Source: Paenibacillus rhizosphaerae (GTDB lineage Bacteria; Bacillota; Bacilli; Paenibacillales; Paenibacillaceae). Taken from it: a DNA stretch of 64,000 bases. The notes below the pieces were generated by a model that was given only the letters and a program-made list of their open reading frames with translations, searched no databases and was not told the DNA's origin. The translations under genes were made by a program, and so were the position numbers. Positions 24,325 to 33,730 of the stretch are shown piece by piece; position 1 is the first letter of the stretch; every line of letters starts with the position of its first letter. The stretch spans positions 124,001 through 188,000 of the forward strand of contig NZ_JACHXJ010000003.1 of assembly GCF_014192015.1 (NCBI RefSeq), written 5' to 3'.

Positions 24325-26931
24325 TTACGAGCACTTGCTGTACCCGCAGTTGCCGCAAGTTTTGCAGCCCTCGATATTGATCAGCGCCGCGGCCCCGCAG
24401 GACGGGCACAGGTCTACCGATGCCTTCGGCGCATCATGGCTGTGCGAGTGAGTGCCGCCATGGTCCGCCGTCTCCGGTGCCAGCGTGGCCGCTACCGGAG
24501 CAGGCTCCGGATGGTCTTCGTCGATACCGCTCTGCACGTGGGCTTCCAGCGCTTTGGCGACTGCGTCAGCGATCGATTCCACGCGGTTGACGCCAAAGCC
24601 GATCGCGCCAGATCCGCCGATGCCCTTCAGGTGCTTGATGAGCAGCTCCACCTTGTGTCCATGGTCGCCGTAGCGGAGGAACAGGGAGCAGACGCGGCCC
24701 AGTGCTTCCGCCATGGCAAACACGTCGGAGCCTGCCTTGCCCACGTTCAGGAAGATCTCGCTCGGGATGCCGTCGAGGTCGTTGATCGTAATGTACGCCA
24801 TGCCGAACGGCGTATTGATCTTATAGGTTGCGCCGCGCAGCACCTGCGGCCGGCGCTTGTACTGCTTATCCACTACGGAGCTCTGGCTGCTTGCTGCGGC
24901 TACCTGGGCACCCGCCTGCTCTGCGGCGGCCGGCACGGCAGCCTCGGGGGCAGCTGTTTCCGCAGCCGGAGCGGCCTTCGCTTCGCTCTTGTCTTCCTTC
25001 TTCTCCGTTTGCAGCACCTGCACGTCGCGGCTGCCGTCACGGTAGATCGTCACGCCTTTACAGCCAAGATCGAACGCCAGCTCATACAGCCGCTTCGTTT
25101 CTTCAACCGTGAAATCTGCCGGGCAGTTCGCAGTCTTCGAGATGGAACTATCCACCCACCGCTGAATGGCGGCCTGCGCGCGGATATGATCTTCCGCCGT
25201 CAGATCCATCGCCGTCACGAAGTAATCCGGCAGTTCTTCGCCCGGATGGGCGTCCAGCCAGTCCTGCGCGATCGGTACAAACTGTTCGTCGAAGCCGAGT
25301 CGGCTCTGACGGAAGTATTTAAACGCGAAGTACGGCTCGATACCGGTCGACGTGCCGACCATGGTTCCCGTGCTGCCGGTTGGCGCCTGGGTAATGACGG
25401 TCACGTTGCGCATGCCCTTCTCACGGATGGCTTCGCCGACTTCCGGGAACGCCTCGGTCATATTTTTCATAAATCCGCTCTGCAAATACGGATCCGCGTC
25501 AAACGCCAGGAACGAGCCTTTCTCGGCCGCAATGTCGGCCGATGCCAGGTACGCTTCGCGGGCGATAAATCCGTACAACTTGTCGAGGAACTCGAGCGAT
25601 TCCGGACTCCCGTACCGGATGTTCAGCTTGATCATCAGCTCCGCCAGCCCCATCGAACCGAGTCCGATCCGGCGCTCCTTCTTCTGGTTTTTCTCGTTTT
25701 CTTCGAAATGGTATGGCGTCGTGTCGATGACGTTATCCAGGAAACGCACGGAGTAGCGTGTCACCGTCGCCAGTTCGTCCCAAGCCACGTCGTGCTTCTC
25801 TTCATCATAGAACTTGGACAGATTCATCGCGGACAGGTTGCAGACGCCCCATGACGGAAGCCCCTGCTCGCCGCACGGATTCGTGCAGATGATCGGGTTG
25901 AAATACCAGCTGTTGGACATCTGGTTGTAGTATTCCATAAAGACAACGCCCGGCTCGGCCGATTTCCACGCCGATTCGATAATGGTATGCCAGATTTCGC
26001 TCGCCTTCACCGTCCGGTACGGAATGACGGCATGGCCGCCCTGCTTCCATTTCTCAAGGTCGCCGTCCCACAGCTCGTCGTAATCGGGATCCGTCGTATC
26101 CGGGAATACCAGCTCCCAGTCCAGGTCCTCCTTGACCGCCTTCATGAAATCATTGCTGACACAGACGGAAAGGTTGGCGTTCGTCACCTGTCCCATCGTC
26201 TGCTTGACTGTAATAAAATCGAGCACGTCCGGGTGCCAGTCGTTGATCATGAGCATCAGGGCGCCGCGCCGGCTGCCGCCCTGCTCGATCAGGCCGGTCG
26301 TGTAGCTGAACAGCCCGCCCCAAGATACCGCACCGCTCGAGGATCCGTTGACGCCTTTGACCACGGATCTGCGCGGACGGAGCGAGGACAGGTTGATGCC
26401 GACCCCGCCGCCCCGCGCCATAATTTCGGTCATCTCGGACAGCGTCGCCATGATACCGCCGCGGCTGTCCTTCGGCGAAGGAATGACGTAACAGTTAAAC
26501 AGCGTCAGCTCGTCACTGGCACCCGCTCCGGCGGCGATCCGCCCGCCCGGAACGAGCTTCCAGTCTTCCAGAATGTAGCGGAACTTCTCTTTCCACTCGG
26601 CTTGCAGCTCCGGCGTAGGCTCCGCCGAAGCCATGGCTCCGGCCAGCCGGTCCCACATTTCCTCAGGCGTCTTCTCGATGTTCAGCGTCAGCTTCTCGAC
26701 GTCCGTCTCCACCAGCTCGCCGCGGCGTGTTTTTACCGTCGCCCGTTTCCCCTCTCGCGATACGATTTCGCCGACTTCCTTCGTCGGAAACTTGGGATCA
26801 TCCTTCGTCAGTACAAGTACGACGTCCCCTACTTTGGCGTGATTCGGGTCCGGGTCCTTCCATGCATACCGGTCCAAAAAGATTTTTTCGCTTAACCCCT
26901 CAAGCTTCTGTTTGCTTTGAACTTGATTCAC
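24325..26931 (-). CDS. nrdJ: Adenosylcobalamin-dependent (class II) ribonucleotide reductase
   Basis: 868 residues. It reduces ribonucleotides to deoxyribonucleotides with a cobalamin-generated thiyl radical and needs no oxygen. Visible family marks: ELTLFNCYVIPSP, ARGGGVGINLSSLRP, TNPCGEQGLPSWGVCNLSAM (active-site cysteines) and TQAPTGSTGTM. An Ala-rich linker (~650-700) precedes a C-terminal domain, and the extreme C-terminus is a zinc-ribbon-like CPSCG ... CKTCGNCGYSKC that may also supply the re-reducing thiols. The start is GTG with GGGAGGAG upstream. Two NrdR-like boxes lie ~190-240 bases upstream. Transcription ends in the 155-bp repeat. Confidence 0.96.
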   Translation of the reverse strand: MNQVQSKQKLEGLSEKIFLDRYAWKDPDPNHAKVGDVVLVLTKDDPKFPTKEVGEIVSREGKRATVKTRRGELVETDVEKLTLNIEKTPEEMWDRLAGAMASAEPTPELQAEWKEKFRYILEDWKLVPGGRIAAGAGASDELTLFNCYVIPSPKDSRGGIMATLSEMTEIMARGGGVGINLSSLRPRRSVVKGVNGSSSGAVSWGGLFSYTTGLIEQGGSRRGALMLMINDWHPDVLDFITVKQTMGQVTNANLSVCVSNDFMKAVKEDLDWELVFPDTTDPDYDELWDGDLEKWKQGGHAVIPYRTVKASEIWHTIIESAWKSAEPGVVFMEYYNQMSNSWYFNPIICTNPCGEQGLPSWGVCNLSAMNLSKFYDEEKHDVAWDELATVTRYSVRFLDNVIDTTPYHFEENEKNQKKERRIGLGSMGLAELMIKLNIRYGSPESLEFLDKLYGFIAREAYLASADIAAEKGSFLAFDADPYLQSGFMKNMTEAFPEVGEAIREKGMRNVTVITQAPTGSTGTMVGTSTGIEPYFAFKYFRQSRLGFDEQFVPIAQDWLDAHPGEELPDYFVTAMDLTAEDHIRAQAAIQRWVDSSISKTANCPADFTVEETKRLYELAFDLGCKGVTIYRDGSRDVQVLQTEKKEDKSEAKAAPAAETAAPEAAVPAAAEQAGAQVAAASSQSSVVDKQYKRRPQVLRGATYKINTPFGMAYITINDLDGIPSEIFLNVGKAGSDVFAMAEALGRVCSLFLRYGDHGHKVELLIKHLKGIGGSGAIGFGVNRVESIADAVAKALEAHVQSGIDEDHPEPAPVAATLAPETADHGGTHSHSHDAPKASVDLCPSCGAAALINIEGCKTCGNCGYSKCS

Positions 26932-27116
26932 TGTTCCATTCTCCTCCCATGACTGGTTCTGCCGAACGTATCGGCTCCGGTTCCGATCAGCGGATGGTAT
27001 CGGTCTGCCGACTGCGTTAAAAGTGCCGGTTCACTTCCGGGAAAGTCCTGTATGTAGCCGAGTTCCTTCCATTCTATAAACGAAATAACCCCATTTAAAA
27101 CGCAAATCCGCTCGTC

Positions 27117-27168
27117 ATGTACAATATATTGTGTGCATTGATGATTATACTATACCACATATTGTTAC
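27117..27168. promoter_or_regulatory. Pair of NrdR-like boxes upstream of nrdJ
   Basis: GTACAATATATTGTGT (27119-27134) is a near-perfect NrdR box with the palindrome ACAATATATTGT. TACCACATATTGTTAC (27153-27168) is a second, weaker copy 34 bases away centre to centre, roughly three helical turns. NrdR represses ribonucleotide reductase genes when dATP is high, so these fit nrdJ, 186-237 bases downstream on the minus strand. Confidence 0.65.
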
Positions 27169-27384
27169 TCCACGCCTTAATCCTGAAATTTAGACCATGA
27201 AAGCTCTTCACTCTGGGACAACCTTTGCTTTTCTCCGCCAATCTCACTTTTTTGCTCCGGTTCCTTTGAAAAAAGTTGTGAAAAACAGGTGGATGCCTTC
27301 ATCCATACGGAGGTTATGAACTCTCCGGTTTACGTGCATACTACTGTTACGCGAGATTACGAACCTATGAAGGAGGTACAAGGC

Positions 27385-29130
27385 TTGAAAACTTCTCATC
27401 TCGGTAGCGGGGCGCAGGCCGGGGACCTTCCCGTTCCCCTCAATATTGACCGCAGCTGGCTGGATAACCTGGAATCCCGCCTGGACAAAGGTGGCCCCTG
27501 GGGAGACTTCCGGCTGTTCCAGCTGGCCGTTCAGGGCGAAGAAGCACGGCTTGTGACGAGCTTTGACGAGCTGCAGTGTGTGAAGCATTTGCAGGACCTG
27601 TCCCCCCTTCCCCATCAGATCGACACGGCGCGGAGAGTGCTGTTTGAGATGTCCGGAAGAGCCATTCTGGCCGATGAGGTCGGACTGGGCAAGACGATCG
27701 AAGCGGGACTCATTTTAAAAGAATACATGGTGCGCGGGCTGGTATCCAAAGTGCTGATTCTGGTGCCCGCCTCCCTGGTGCTTCAGTGGGTCCGCGAGCT
27801 GAACAGCAAATTCGGCATCCCGGCAGTCGCGCAGAAAAAGGCGTATTCCTGGCATTCCGACGTCGTCGTCGCCTCCATGGATACCGCCAAGCGCGAGCCT
27901 CACAAGGACATGCTGATGGAGCAGGAATACGACATGCTCATTATCGACGAGGCGCACAAGTTAAAGAATAAGAAAACGACGAACTATCAATTTATCCAGA
28001 AGCTGCGGAAAAAGTACTGCCTGCTGCTGACCGCGACGCCGGTTCAAAACGATATGAGCGAGCTCTTCAACCTCATTACGCTGCTGAAGCCCGGCCAGCT
28101 CGGGCGGCAGGGGGATTTTGCGGCCAACTTCGTCGTCGGCAAGCGGCAGGCCAAGAACGAAGACCAGCTCCGGGACGAGCTGGCCAAGGTGATGATCCGC
28201 AACCGGCGCGGCGAAGGCCCGGTGCAGTTCACCAAGCGGACGGTACGCAACGTCAGCCTGCAGCTCTCTCCTGAGGAGCAGGCGCTGTACGACGGTGTGA
28301 CTTCTTTTGTCAAGAACCAGTACAAAGCGTCCGGTGGCAACCTCAGCAGCATGCTGTCCCTGGTCACACTGCAGCGTGAAGTGTGCAGCAGCCGGGACGC
28401 GGTGTTCCTGACCCTCGTGAACCTGTCCAAGAAGATTCCGGACGACTCTCCGCTCACCGCCGAGGTGTGGGAGCTGGTGAACGCGATCCGGAACATCAAG
28501 GCGAACACCAAGGCCGAAAAGACGATCGAGCTGATCAAGGACATGAACGAAAAGGTCATCGTGTTTACGGAATACCGGGCGACCCAGGAATACCTGCTGC
28601 AGTATTTTCAAAAGCACGGCTTGTCCTGTGTACCGTACCGCGGCGGAATGAACCGGGGCAAAAAAGACTGGATGATGGACCTGTTCCGCGGACGTGCCCA
28701 GGTCATGATCGCCACCGAAGCCGGCGGCGAGGGCATCAACCTGCAGTTCTGCCACCATATGATCAATTTTGACCTGCCGTGGAACCCGATGCGGGTGGAG
28801 CAGCGGATTGGCCGCGTGCACCGGCTCGGGCAGCAGAACGACGTGAAGATCTACAACCTGTCCACCACCGGAACGATCGAGGAGCATATCCTGAACCTGC
28901 TGCACGAAAAGATCAACATGTTCGAGACGGTCATCGGCGGCCTGGATGTCATTCTGGAGCGTTTCGAGAAACAGGAATCGTTTGAGAAAAGCCTCTACAA
29001 GCTGTTCCTCGAGTCCGAGTCGGATGAGGAAATCCGCAGCAAGGTCAGCTCGCTCGGGCAGTCGCTTGACCTGATCAAGCGCGAAATCGAATACGAAGAT
29101 GCGGAAACCGTCATTGAGGAGGAAGCTTGA
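27385..29130 (+). CDS. yqhH: SNF2-family DEAD/DEAH helicase, YqhH type
   Basis: 581 residues from a TTG at 27385 that has AAGGAGG 8 bases upstream; earlier in-frame codons lack such a site. Motif I LADEVGLGKTIEAG, Ia VPASLVLQWVREL, II DEAHKLKN, III LLLTATPVQND, then the helicase C domain with VFTEYRATQEYL, EAGGEGINLQFC and QRIGRVHRLGQ. SNF2 enzymes translocate on duplex DNA and remodel bound proteins. Homologues sit next to yqhG in Bacillus, as here. Its role in the cell is not established. Confidence 0.93.
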   Translation: MKTSHLGSGAQAGDLPVPLNIDRSWLDNLESRLDKGGPWGDFRLFQLAVQGEEARLVTSFDELQCVKHLQDLSPLPHQIDTARRVLFEMSGRAILADEVGLGKTIEAGLILKEYMVRGLVSKVLILVPASLVLQWVRELNSKFGIPAVAQKKAYSWHSDVVVASMDTAKREPHKDMLMEQEYDMLIIDEAHKLKNKKTTNYQFIQKLRKKYCLLLTATPVQNDMSELFNLITLLKPGQLGRQGDFAANFVVGKRQAKNEDQLRDELAKVMIRNRRGEGPVQFTKRTVRNVSLQLSPEEQALYDGVTSFVKNQYKASGGNLSSMLSLVTLQREVCSSRDAVFLTLVNLSKKIPDDSPLTAEVWELVNAIRNIKANTKAEKTIELIKDMNEKVIVFTEYRATQEYLLQYFQKHGLSCVPYRGGMNRGKKDWMMDLFRGRAQVMIATEAGGEGINLQFCHHMINFDLPWNPMRVEQRIGRVHRLGQQNDVKIYNLSTTGTIEEHILNLLHEKINMFETVIGGLDVILERFEKQESFEKSLYKLFLESESDEEIRSKVSSLGQSLDLIKREIEYEDAETVIEEEA

Positions 29131-30071
29131 TGAGCCTGTCCCCGCAGGAAGTCCAGAAGCAAGTGTTAACCTATCTGGAGACGACCGAATGCAGCATTAT
29201 CGAGAAGTCTCCCTATCACGTGACCGTCAAGCTGTCACCGCAGGCGGACAAACAGCTGACCAACCGCCCCTACTACTGGGGCTTTATCGAACGGACGGGG
29301 GCGGAGCCGGAGACACTCTCCTACACTTTCGTCTTTGACCCGGACCAATATAACGAACAGACCGCCAAAACCCCGCCGCCCTCTGCGCCGCCCCAGCCGC
29401 AGGACAGCATTCTTTCTAGATATTTCGGGGTGAATCCGGCGGGACCGCGGATCGGCCCGGGGCGGATTCCCCGTGAAGACGTCACGTACGGAAGCAGCCG
29501 GCTGCAGCAAATTTGGGCCGTAGCCCGTCAGGAGGGCTCCTGCGTGTACTTGTTCGAGCAGCCGGGCCCTTTGCAGCGGGAGACGCTGTTCTCCGCCCCC
29601 TACGAACCGTGGCTGGGCGTCTGTTTCAAGGTCGAGATGACGTGTGACGTGAAGAAAGAAGCGCTCCACTTCATCGGCATTTCGTTGGTGACCGGGCAGA
29701 TCGACCCGCAGTTTGCCCGGCGTCTGGAGACGCTTCAGCTCGGGCCGCGGCTGCCCGAGAACATCCATATCCAGCCGGGAAGCCTCTCGCTCGCGGGCGC
29801 GGCCAATCTGCTGGAGAAGCATATGAAGGATCACCTGGCGGGCGAGGATTATGCCTGGGCGGAAGCCGCCAGGGAGCGCCTAAGGGAAGAGCTCGCGGTG
29901 ATCGACATGTATTACGAAGACCTCCTGAAGGAAACCGAGGAGGAGAAGCTAACGGCCATCCGGGAGCAATACGACAACCGGCGCAGCGAAATGACATGGC
30001 AGTATGAACCCAAGGTGAACCTGTCCGCCATAACCTGCGGTCTGTTTCACTTAAGATCCATCCGTCTGTGA
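29130..30071 (+). CDS. yqhG: YqhG-family protein
   Basis: 313 residues, soluble, no signal peptide. The opening EVQKQVLTYLETTECSIIEK with PYYWGFIERTG and the downstream helical stretch are characteristic of YqhG, always found beside the YqhH helicase. The ATG overlaps the helicase stop (TGATG) and has GAGGAAG before it, so translation is coupled. The C-terminal half (~225-300) is largely helical and charged and may form a coiled coil. Function unknown; a partner role for the helicase is inferred from coupling. Confidence 0.85.
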   Translation: MSLSPQEVQKQVLTYLETTECSIIEKSPYHVTVKLSPQADKQLTNRPYYWGFIERTGAEPETLSYTFVFDPDQYNEQTAKTPPPSAPPQPQDSILSRYFGVNPAGPRIGPGRIPREDVTYGSSRLQQIWAVARQEGSCVYLFEQPGPLQRETLFSAPYEPWLGVCFKVEMTCDVKKEALHFIGISLVTGQIDPQFARRLETLQLGPRLPENIHIQPGSLSLAGAANLLEKHMKDHLAGEDYAWAEAARERLREELAVIDMYYEDLLKETEEEKLTAIREQYDNRRSEMTWQYEPKVNLSAITCGLFHLRSIRL

Positions 30072-30209
30072 GCATTTGACCTCCCTCGCTAAAAGAAGGC
30101 AAAAAAAGACCCATGCCAGCGCTCCAAAGCCCGACACCTTGCAACAGCCTTTTTACAGCTTGTCCGCTACAATGATGTCAATAAAGCTCTGAAATCGAGG
30201 AGGGTGAAT

Positions 30210-31202
30210 ATGGTGAGGATGGTATCTCTCGCTTTAAAAGTGACGGCGTTGACCTGTGCCGTCAGCTGTGCCTGGGGTCCCGCGGTCCCGCAATCGGCCG
30301 CAGCGGCCGGCATCTCTGCCGCCAAGGCTGCAAGCCCAGCGCGGGCAGCCTTGCTTCGGATCGCAGCAGGCTCGGACATGCAGGCGGTGCCCGCGCCGCT
30401 GGAGAGCTTTGCCGGCTCCGTCGTCCGCGAGTTGTCCACGCAGTCGGAGTTCCAGCAGTGGGACGGCGCAACCATCGTTTATTATCCGCTGGGACCCGGC
30501 ACCCACAGCTGGCTTGCGATCGTTGCGAGGGACGGCAAGCAGCTGGGATATTTAATATTCACCGCCAGGGAAGAAGGCGGATATATGCTCAGCGAGTACG
30601 GCGGCGGTCCGGCCATCCCTTACAGCAGCGATGCGCTCCATGACCGGCTGGCTGAGGATGGCCTTATTCCCGATCAACCCGGCCTCCCCGCAAACGTTCA
30701 AATCCAAGCTCAATATTCGGCGATGCTTCCGGTTTGGAAAGTGACCCTGCCCGGCAAGCCGGCGATGCACATCAATGCGCTGACCTTGGAGCTTCTGCCG
30801 GCAAATGCTGTTTCCTCCAGCACCTCTACCGCAGCCAGGACGGCAGTCGTTACCAATCAGAACGGTCTCCGGCTCGAAGCATCGTCTACCGTTGCGAAGA
30901 AAGGTGGCGGCGACCCTTATGACGACCTGCTCTGGATGACGTCACCCCGGCTGAACATCCGCCGCGGAGACGATCTGCTGAAAGCAGTCGCATCCGGTGG
31001 CAGCCTGATCTTCACCGCTCCCGGCCGTAACGCCTCCTATGGGGCGCCGTTTGCGGTAAGCGGGGTTCATACATGGTCCCCGGCCGCAAGCGCTCCTGCG
31101 GTCAGCTACGCGGCCACAGGACGTGCCGGAACCCGGTACCTTCCCGTCTCCATGCTGATGGCTGCCGGAGAATTCCATGCCCGCCCTAGAGCCTCTTCAT
31201 GA
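30210..31202 (+). CDS. Secreted protein of unknown function
   Basis: 330 residues. Signal peptide VSLALKVTALTCAVSCAWG, cleavage likely near QSAAAAG. The mature protein has beta-rich segments (ATIVYYPLGPGTHSWLAIVA, then QLGYLIFTAREEGGYMLSEY) and a less conserved C-terminus. It resembles propeptide-like or adhesion-type secreted proteins but no catalytic motif is seen. AGGAGGG lies 6 bases before the ATG at 30210; an in-frame GTG at 30204 is too close. A terminator follows at 31236. Function not recognised. Confidence 0.75.
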   Translation: MVRMVSLALKVTALTCAVSCAWGPAVPQSAAAAGISAAKAASPARAALLRIAAGSDMQAVPAPLESFAGSVVRELSTQSEFQQWDGATIVYYPLGPGTHSWLAIVARDGKQLGYLIFTAREEGGYMLSEYGGGPAIPYSSDALHDRLAEDGLIPDQPGLPANVQIQAQYSAMLPVWKVTLPGKPAMHINALTLELLPANAVSSSTSTAARTAVVTNQNGLRLEASSTVAKKGGGDPYDDLLWMTSPRLNIRRGDDLLKAVASGGSLIFTAPGRNASYGAPFAVSGVHTWSPAASAPAVSYAATGRAGTRYLPVSMLMAAGEFHARPRASS

Positions 31203-31235
31203 CCCTCTTTTCCCGCTCTTATCGCGCTTCATCCC

Positions 31236-31278
31236 AAAAAAACGCGAACCCGTATGGAGTACGAGGTCCGCGTTTTTC
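31236..31278 (+). terminator. Bidirectional terminator between converging genes
   Basis: AAAAACGCGAACC and GGTCCGCGTTTTT form a stem with A/T runs at both ends, serving the secreted protein (plus) and YqzE (minus). Confidence 0.8.
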
Positions 31279-31282
31279 ATTT

Positions 31283-31501
31283 TCAGTCATGAAGATTCCG
31301 CGTCTTGACTTTTCGCCGCTTGGGATGGCGTTTGTTAGCGGTCCGGCCTCCCCATTGGGACAGTCCGAACGGGATCATGCCGAACCATTTGACTGTCCAT
31401 GGCTCTTTATATTTTTGCTTCCTTCGTTCTTCCTTGGGTGTCTCCATGTAGCTGACGACGCGCTCCGTAATGTATTTTACAAGTTCATCTCCACTGGCCA
31501 T
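31283..31501 (-). CDS. yqzE: YqzE-family protein
   Basis: 72 residues from the ATG at 31501. The family pattern is plain: GDELVKYITERVVSYMETP, KEERR and WFGMIPF, then a basic tail. In Bacillus, yqzE lies next to the comG competence operon and near yqhG/yqhH; here the YqhG gene is close by but comG is not visible in the window. A GGGGGG tract sits before the ATG. Function is unknown. Confidence 0.85.
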   Translation of the reverse strand: MASGDELVKYITERVVSYMETPKEERRKQKYKEPWTVKWFGMIPFGLSQWGGRTANKRHPKRRKVKTRNLHD

Positions 31502-31674
31502 TTCCATTCCCCCCATTAGCCAAATTACAGCTCTGCCATGCTCTTAGTTTGCACAGAGATTCCGTGATCTAAACGGAGGAAAGCGAACGATGCATTTTTT
31601 ACCGTTTATTGCACATTCTAACTTCGATATCAATTTTACGCCCAAATCCCGTTTCGAAAGGACGGCCATCCTTT

Positions 31675-32385
31675 ATGCCTATCAAAAGCTTGATCGCCGC
31701 CATCCTCCTGATCCCGGCAATCCTGTGTGCAGACGGTTCTTCCGTTTGGGCTGCATCCCCCGCCGGCAAAATCGCGAACGCCTATCCGGAGCATCCGGCT
31801 TTTCCGCATGAAGTCATCATCGTGGATGCAGGACATGGAGGTGTCGATGGGGGGACTTCATTTCAGAACATTCTGGAAAAGGACATTAATCTCGCGATTG
31901 CCCAGAAGCTGTTTATGCTGCTGCGCAGCCAAGGGTACGACGCGGTTTTAAACCGGACGGCCGATTACGCCCTCAGCGACGACAATCACTGGCTCCGCAG
32001 TTCCTCACGCCATAAACGCGATCTGGCGCAGCGCAAGGAGTTAAGCCATCAACTGCCGACCTTGATCGTCGTGAGCCTTCACGTCAATTGGGGCCGCAAC
32101 ACTTCAAAGAACGGGGCGCTTGTGCTCCACCAGAACGAAGGGCGCAGCGCCCTGCTTGCGGACAGCATCCAGCAGCAGCTCAACCCGCTGTACCAGACGA
32201 AGGGAAGTATCCGGCTGGGAAGCCCGTTTTACCTGTTGAACCAGGTCAAAGATCCTGCGGTCATCGTTGAGACCGGATTTCTCAGCAATGCGGCAGACCG
32301 GGCGATGCTGTGCAACCGGCGCGGGCAGCTGAAGATCGCCCAGGCCATAGCGAACGGAATCAATTATTATTTGACGGCAATATAG
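31675..32385 (+). CDS. N-acetylmuramoyl-L-alanine amidase (Amidase_3, CwlD-like)
   Basis: 236 residues. Signal/anchor PIKSLIAAILLIPAILC, then an Amidase_3 domain: HEVIIVDAGHGGVDGG with the first zinc His, FQNILEKDINLAIA with the zinc Glu, VVSLHVNWG with the second zinc His, and VETGFLSNAADR with the catalytic Glu. It cleaves the amide between muramic acid and peptide in peptidoglycan; the size and layout match CwlD, which makes the spore-cortex muramic-lactam. AAAGGA lies upstream of the ATG at 31675. Its 3' end overlaps the convergent deacetylase by 26 bases. Confidence 0.88.
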   Translation: MPIKSLIAAILLIPAILCADGSSVWAASPAGKIANAYPEHPAFPHEVIIVDAGHGGVDGGTSFQNILEKDINLAIAQKLFMLLRSQGYDAVLNRTADYALSDDNHWLRSSSRHKRDLAQRKELSHQLPTLIVVSLHVNWGRNTSKNGALVLHQNEGRSALLADSIQQQLNPLYQTKGSIRLGSPFYLLNQVKDPAVIVETGFLSNAADRAMLCNRRGQLKIAQAIANGINYYLTAI

Positions 32386-33268
32386 GAGCCGGCTTCCAAT
32401 CCCAGATATCCCGGACCAGATCGCTGATGCCTACAAAGGATACGGAATTCTGCATACCGGCTACACTTTGGCGGATGGCCTCCGCCGTCTTTTTGCCTTG
32501 CACACCGACATGCCCGATCGTTACGCAGTTCTGATGTTCGTTCGCCCACGTTTCAACGGCTTTCATTTGTTTGCTGACATGGCTGACGGTGTGCCGATCG
32601 TCCAGAAATATGTTATTCGCCACAGGAGGCATTCCCATCTGAACGGCCAGCTTGCCGACAACGGAATGGTAATTGGTTTTGCTGTCCACGAAGAACAACC
32701 CGCGTTCGCGGCAAACCTCCAGCACGATGGCCATGATCCGCTCGTCTCCGGTGATTTTTGAACCCATATGATTGTTCATACCGACCGCATACGGCACGTT
32801 GTCGATAGCCTCCTCCACCCGTTTGCGAATCTCCTCATTGCTCATATTGGAGGTGATGGCGCCGGGACCCAGCCACTTTGGATTGCCCTGCTTGGGCTCC
32901 ATCGGCATATGGACAATGACGTCGTGCCCTTGTTTATGAGCTAGCTCCGCGTCGGTTTTACTGGTAGGAAGAAACGGCATGATGGCCACGGTCAGTTTAA
33001 TCGGCATGGACAGCATTTCATCGGTCCCCCCTTGCCCGTTCCCGAAGTCGTCAATGATGATCGCAACTTTTTTAGCCGGCTTCATGTCACTTTGCTGCTG
33101 GTCTGCCGCCGGCAGCTCTGCTTGCTCGTTGATCACCCGCTCCGTATGCAGTGAGCGTTCGCCATCCGCGAAGGCGGTTTGACCGGAAAGCGCAACCGTA
33201 AGCGCCAGCCCTGCAGCCACGATAGTACGCCAGCCATGATGCAACTTATTGAAAGATGATGTACTCAA
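32360..33268 (-). CDS. Divergent polysaccharide deacetylase (YibQ-type), secreted
   Basis: 302 residues from a TTG at 33268, with AAAGGAGG 7 bases upstream. Signal peptide TIVAAGLALTVALSGQTAFA. The catalytic domain reads KKVAIIIDDFGNGQ (metal Asp pair), HDVIVHMPMEP, GMNNHMGSKIT (metal His) and FFVDSKT, the divergent polysaccharide deacetylase family rather than the classical NodB type. A wall-polymer role is likely. The 3' end overlaps the amidase gene on the other strand. Confidence 0.88.
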   Translation of the reverse strand: MSTSSFNKLHHGWRTIVAAGLALTVALSGQTAFADGERSLHTERVINEQAELPAADQQQSDMKPAKKVAIIIDDFGNGQGGTDEMLSMPIKLTVAIMPFLPTSKTDAELAHKQGHDVIVHMPMEPKQGNPKWLGPGAITSNMSNEEIRKRVEEAIDNVPYAVGMNNHMGSKITGDERIMAIVLEVCRERGLFFVDSKTNYHSVVGKLAVQMGMPPVANNIFLDDRHTVSHVSKQMKAVETWANEHQNCVTIGHVGVQGKKTAEAIRQSVAGMQNSVSFVGISDLVRDIWDWKPAPILPSNNN

Positions 33269-33395
33269 GCAACTTCCTCCTTTACTCGGTAGCTCCACGA
33301 TGTGCTTTCATTGTTTGAGGAAGTTGGAGGAATTATGTATAGCAAAAATCCCCGTTGAGACCCTCTCAAAGGAGTACGGTGAACAACAGATAACA

Positions 33396-33433
33396 CAAAA
33401 AGGCGTCCCCGCTGTTTCAAACGGGAACGCCTT
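33396..33433 (-). terminator. Terminator of the tRNA-Leu gene
   Basis: On the minus strand AAGGCGTTCCCG pairs with CGGGGACGCCTT (one mismatch), followed by TTTTTGTG, immediately after the tRNA. Confidence 0.85.
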
Positions 33434-33442
33434 ATGTATGTA

Positions 33443-33527
<85 letters not shown>

Positions 33528-33730
33528 AAATCGGTCGGTCACTCTTTGAAAGATTCAATCTTTCGCGGCGACAAGATAGATCATACCATGCTGGACAAGT
33601 ATAGTCAATACTTTTTTTGAAAAAGTTTAATCTCCCCTTCATTCTGAGGAATTTCCAGTTCCTATCTATTGAATAATCCAAGCATTTGCGGGTAAAATAA
33701 GAACATAAGTTCGTACAGGTGGTGATAAGG

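Noticed and set aside
24436-25854. Long open frame opposite nrdJ (472 codons)
   Set aside because: It is the mirror of a GC-rich coding gene, has an implausible Arg/His/Val-rich composition, no ribosome site and no recognisable domain.
26932-27288. Cobalamin riboswitch before nrdJ
   Set aside because: No B12-box-like sequence or multi-helix leader was found; the NrdR-like boxes explain the visible symmetry.
27961-28905. 314-codon frame opposite the SNF2 helicase
   Set aside because: Shadow of the helicase gene; composition and lack of start signals argue against coding.
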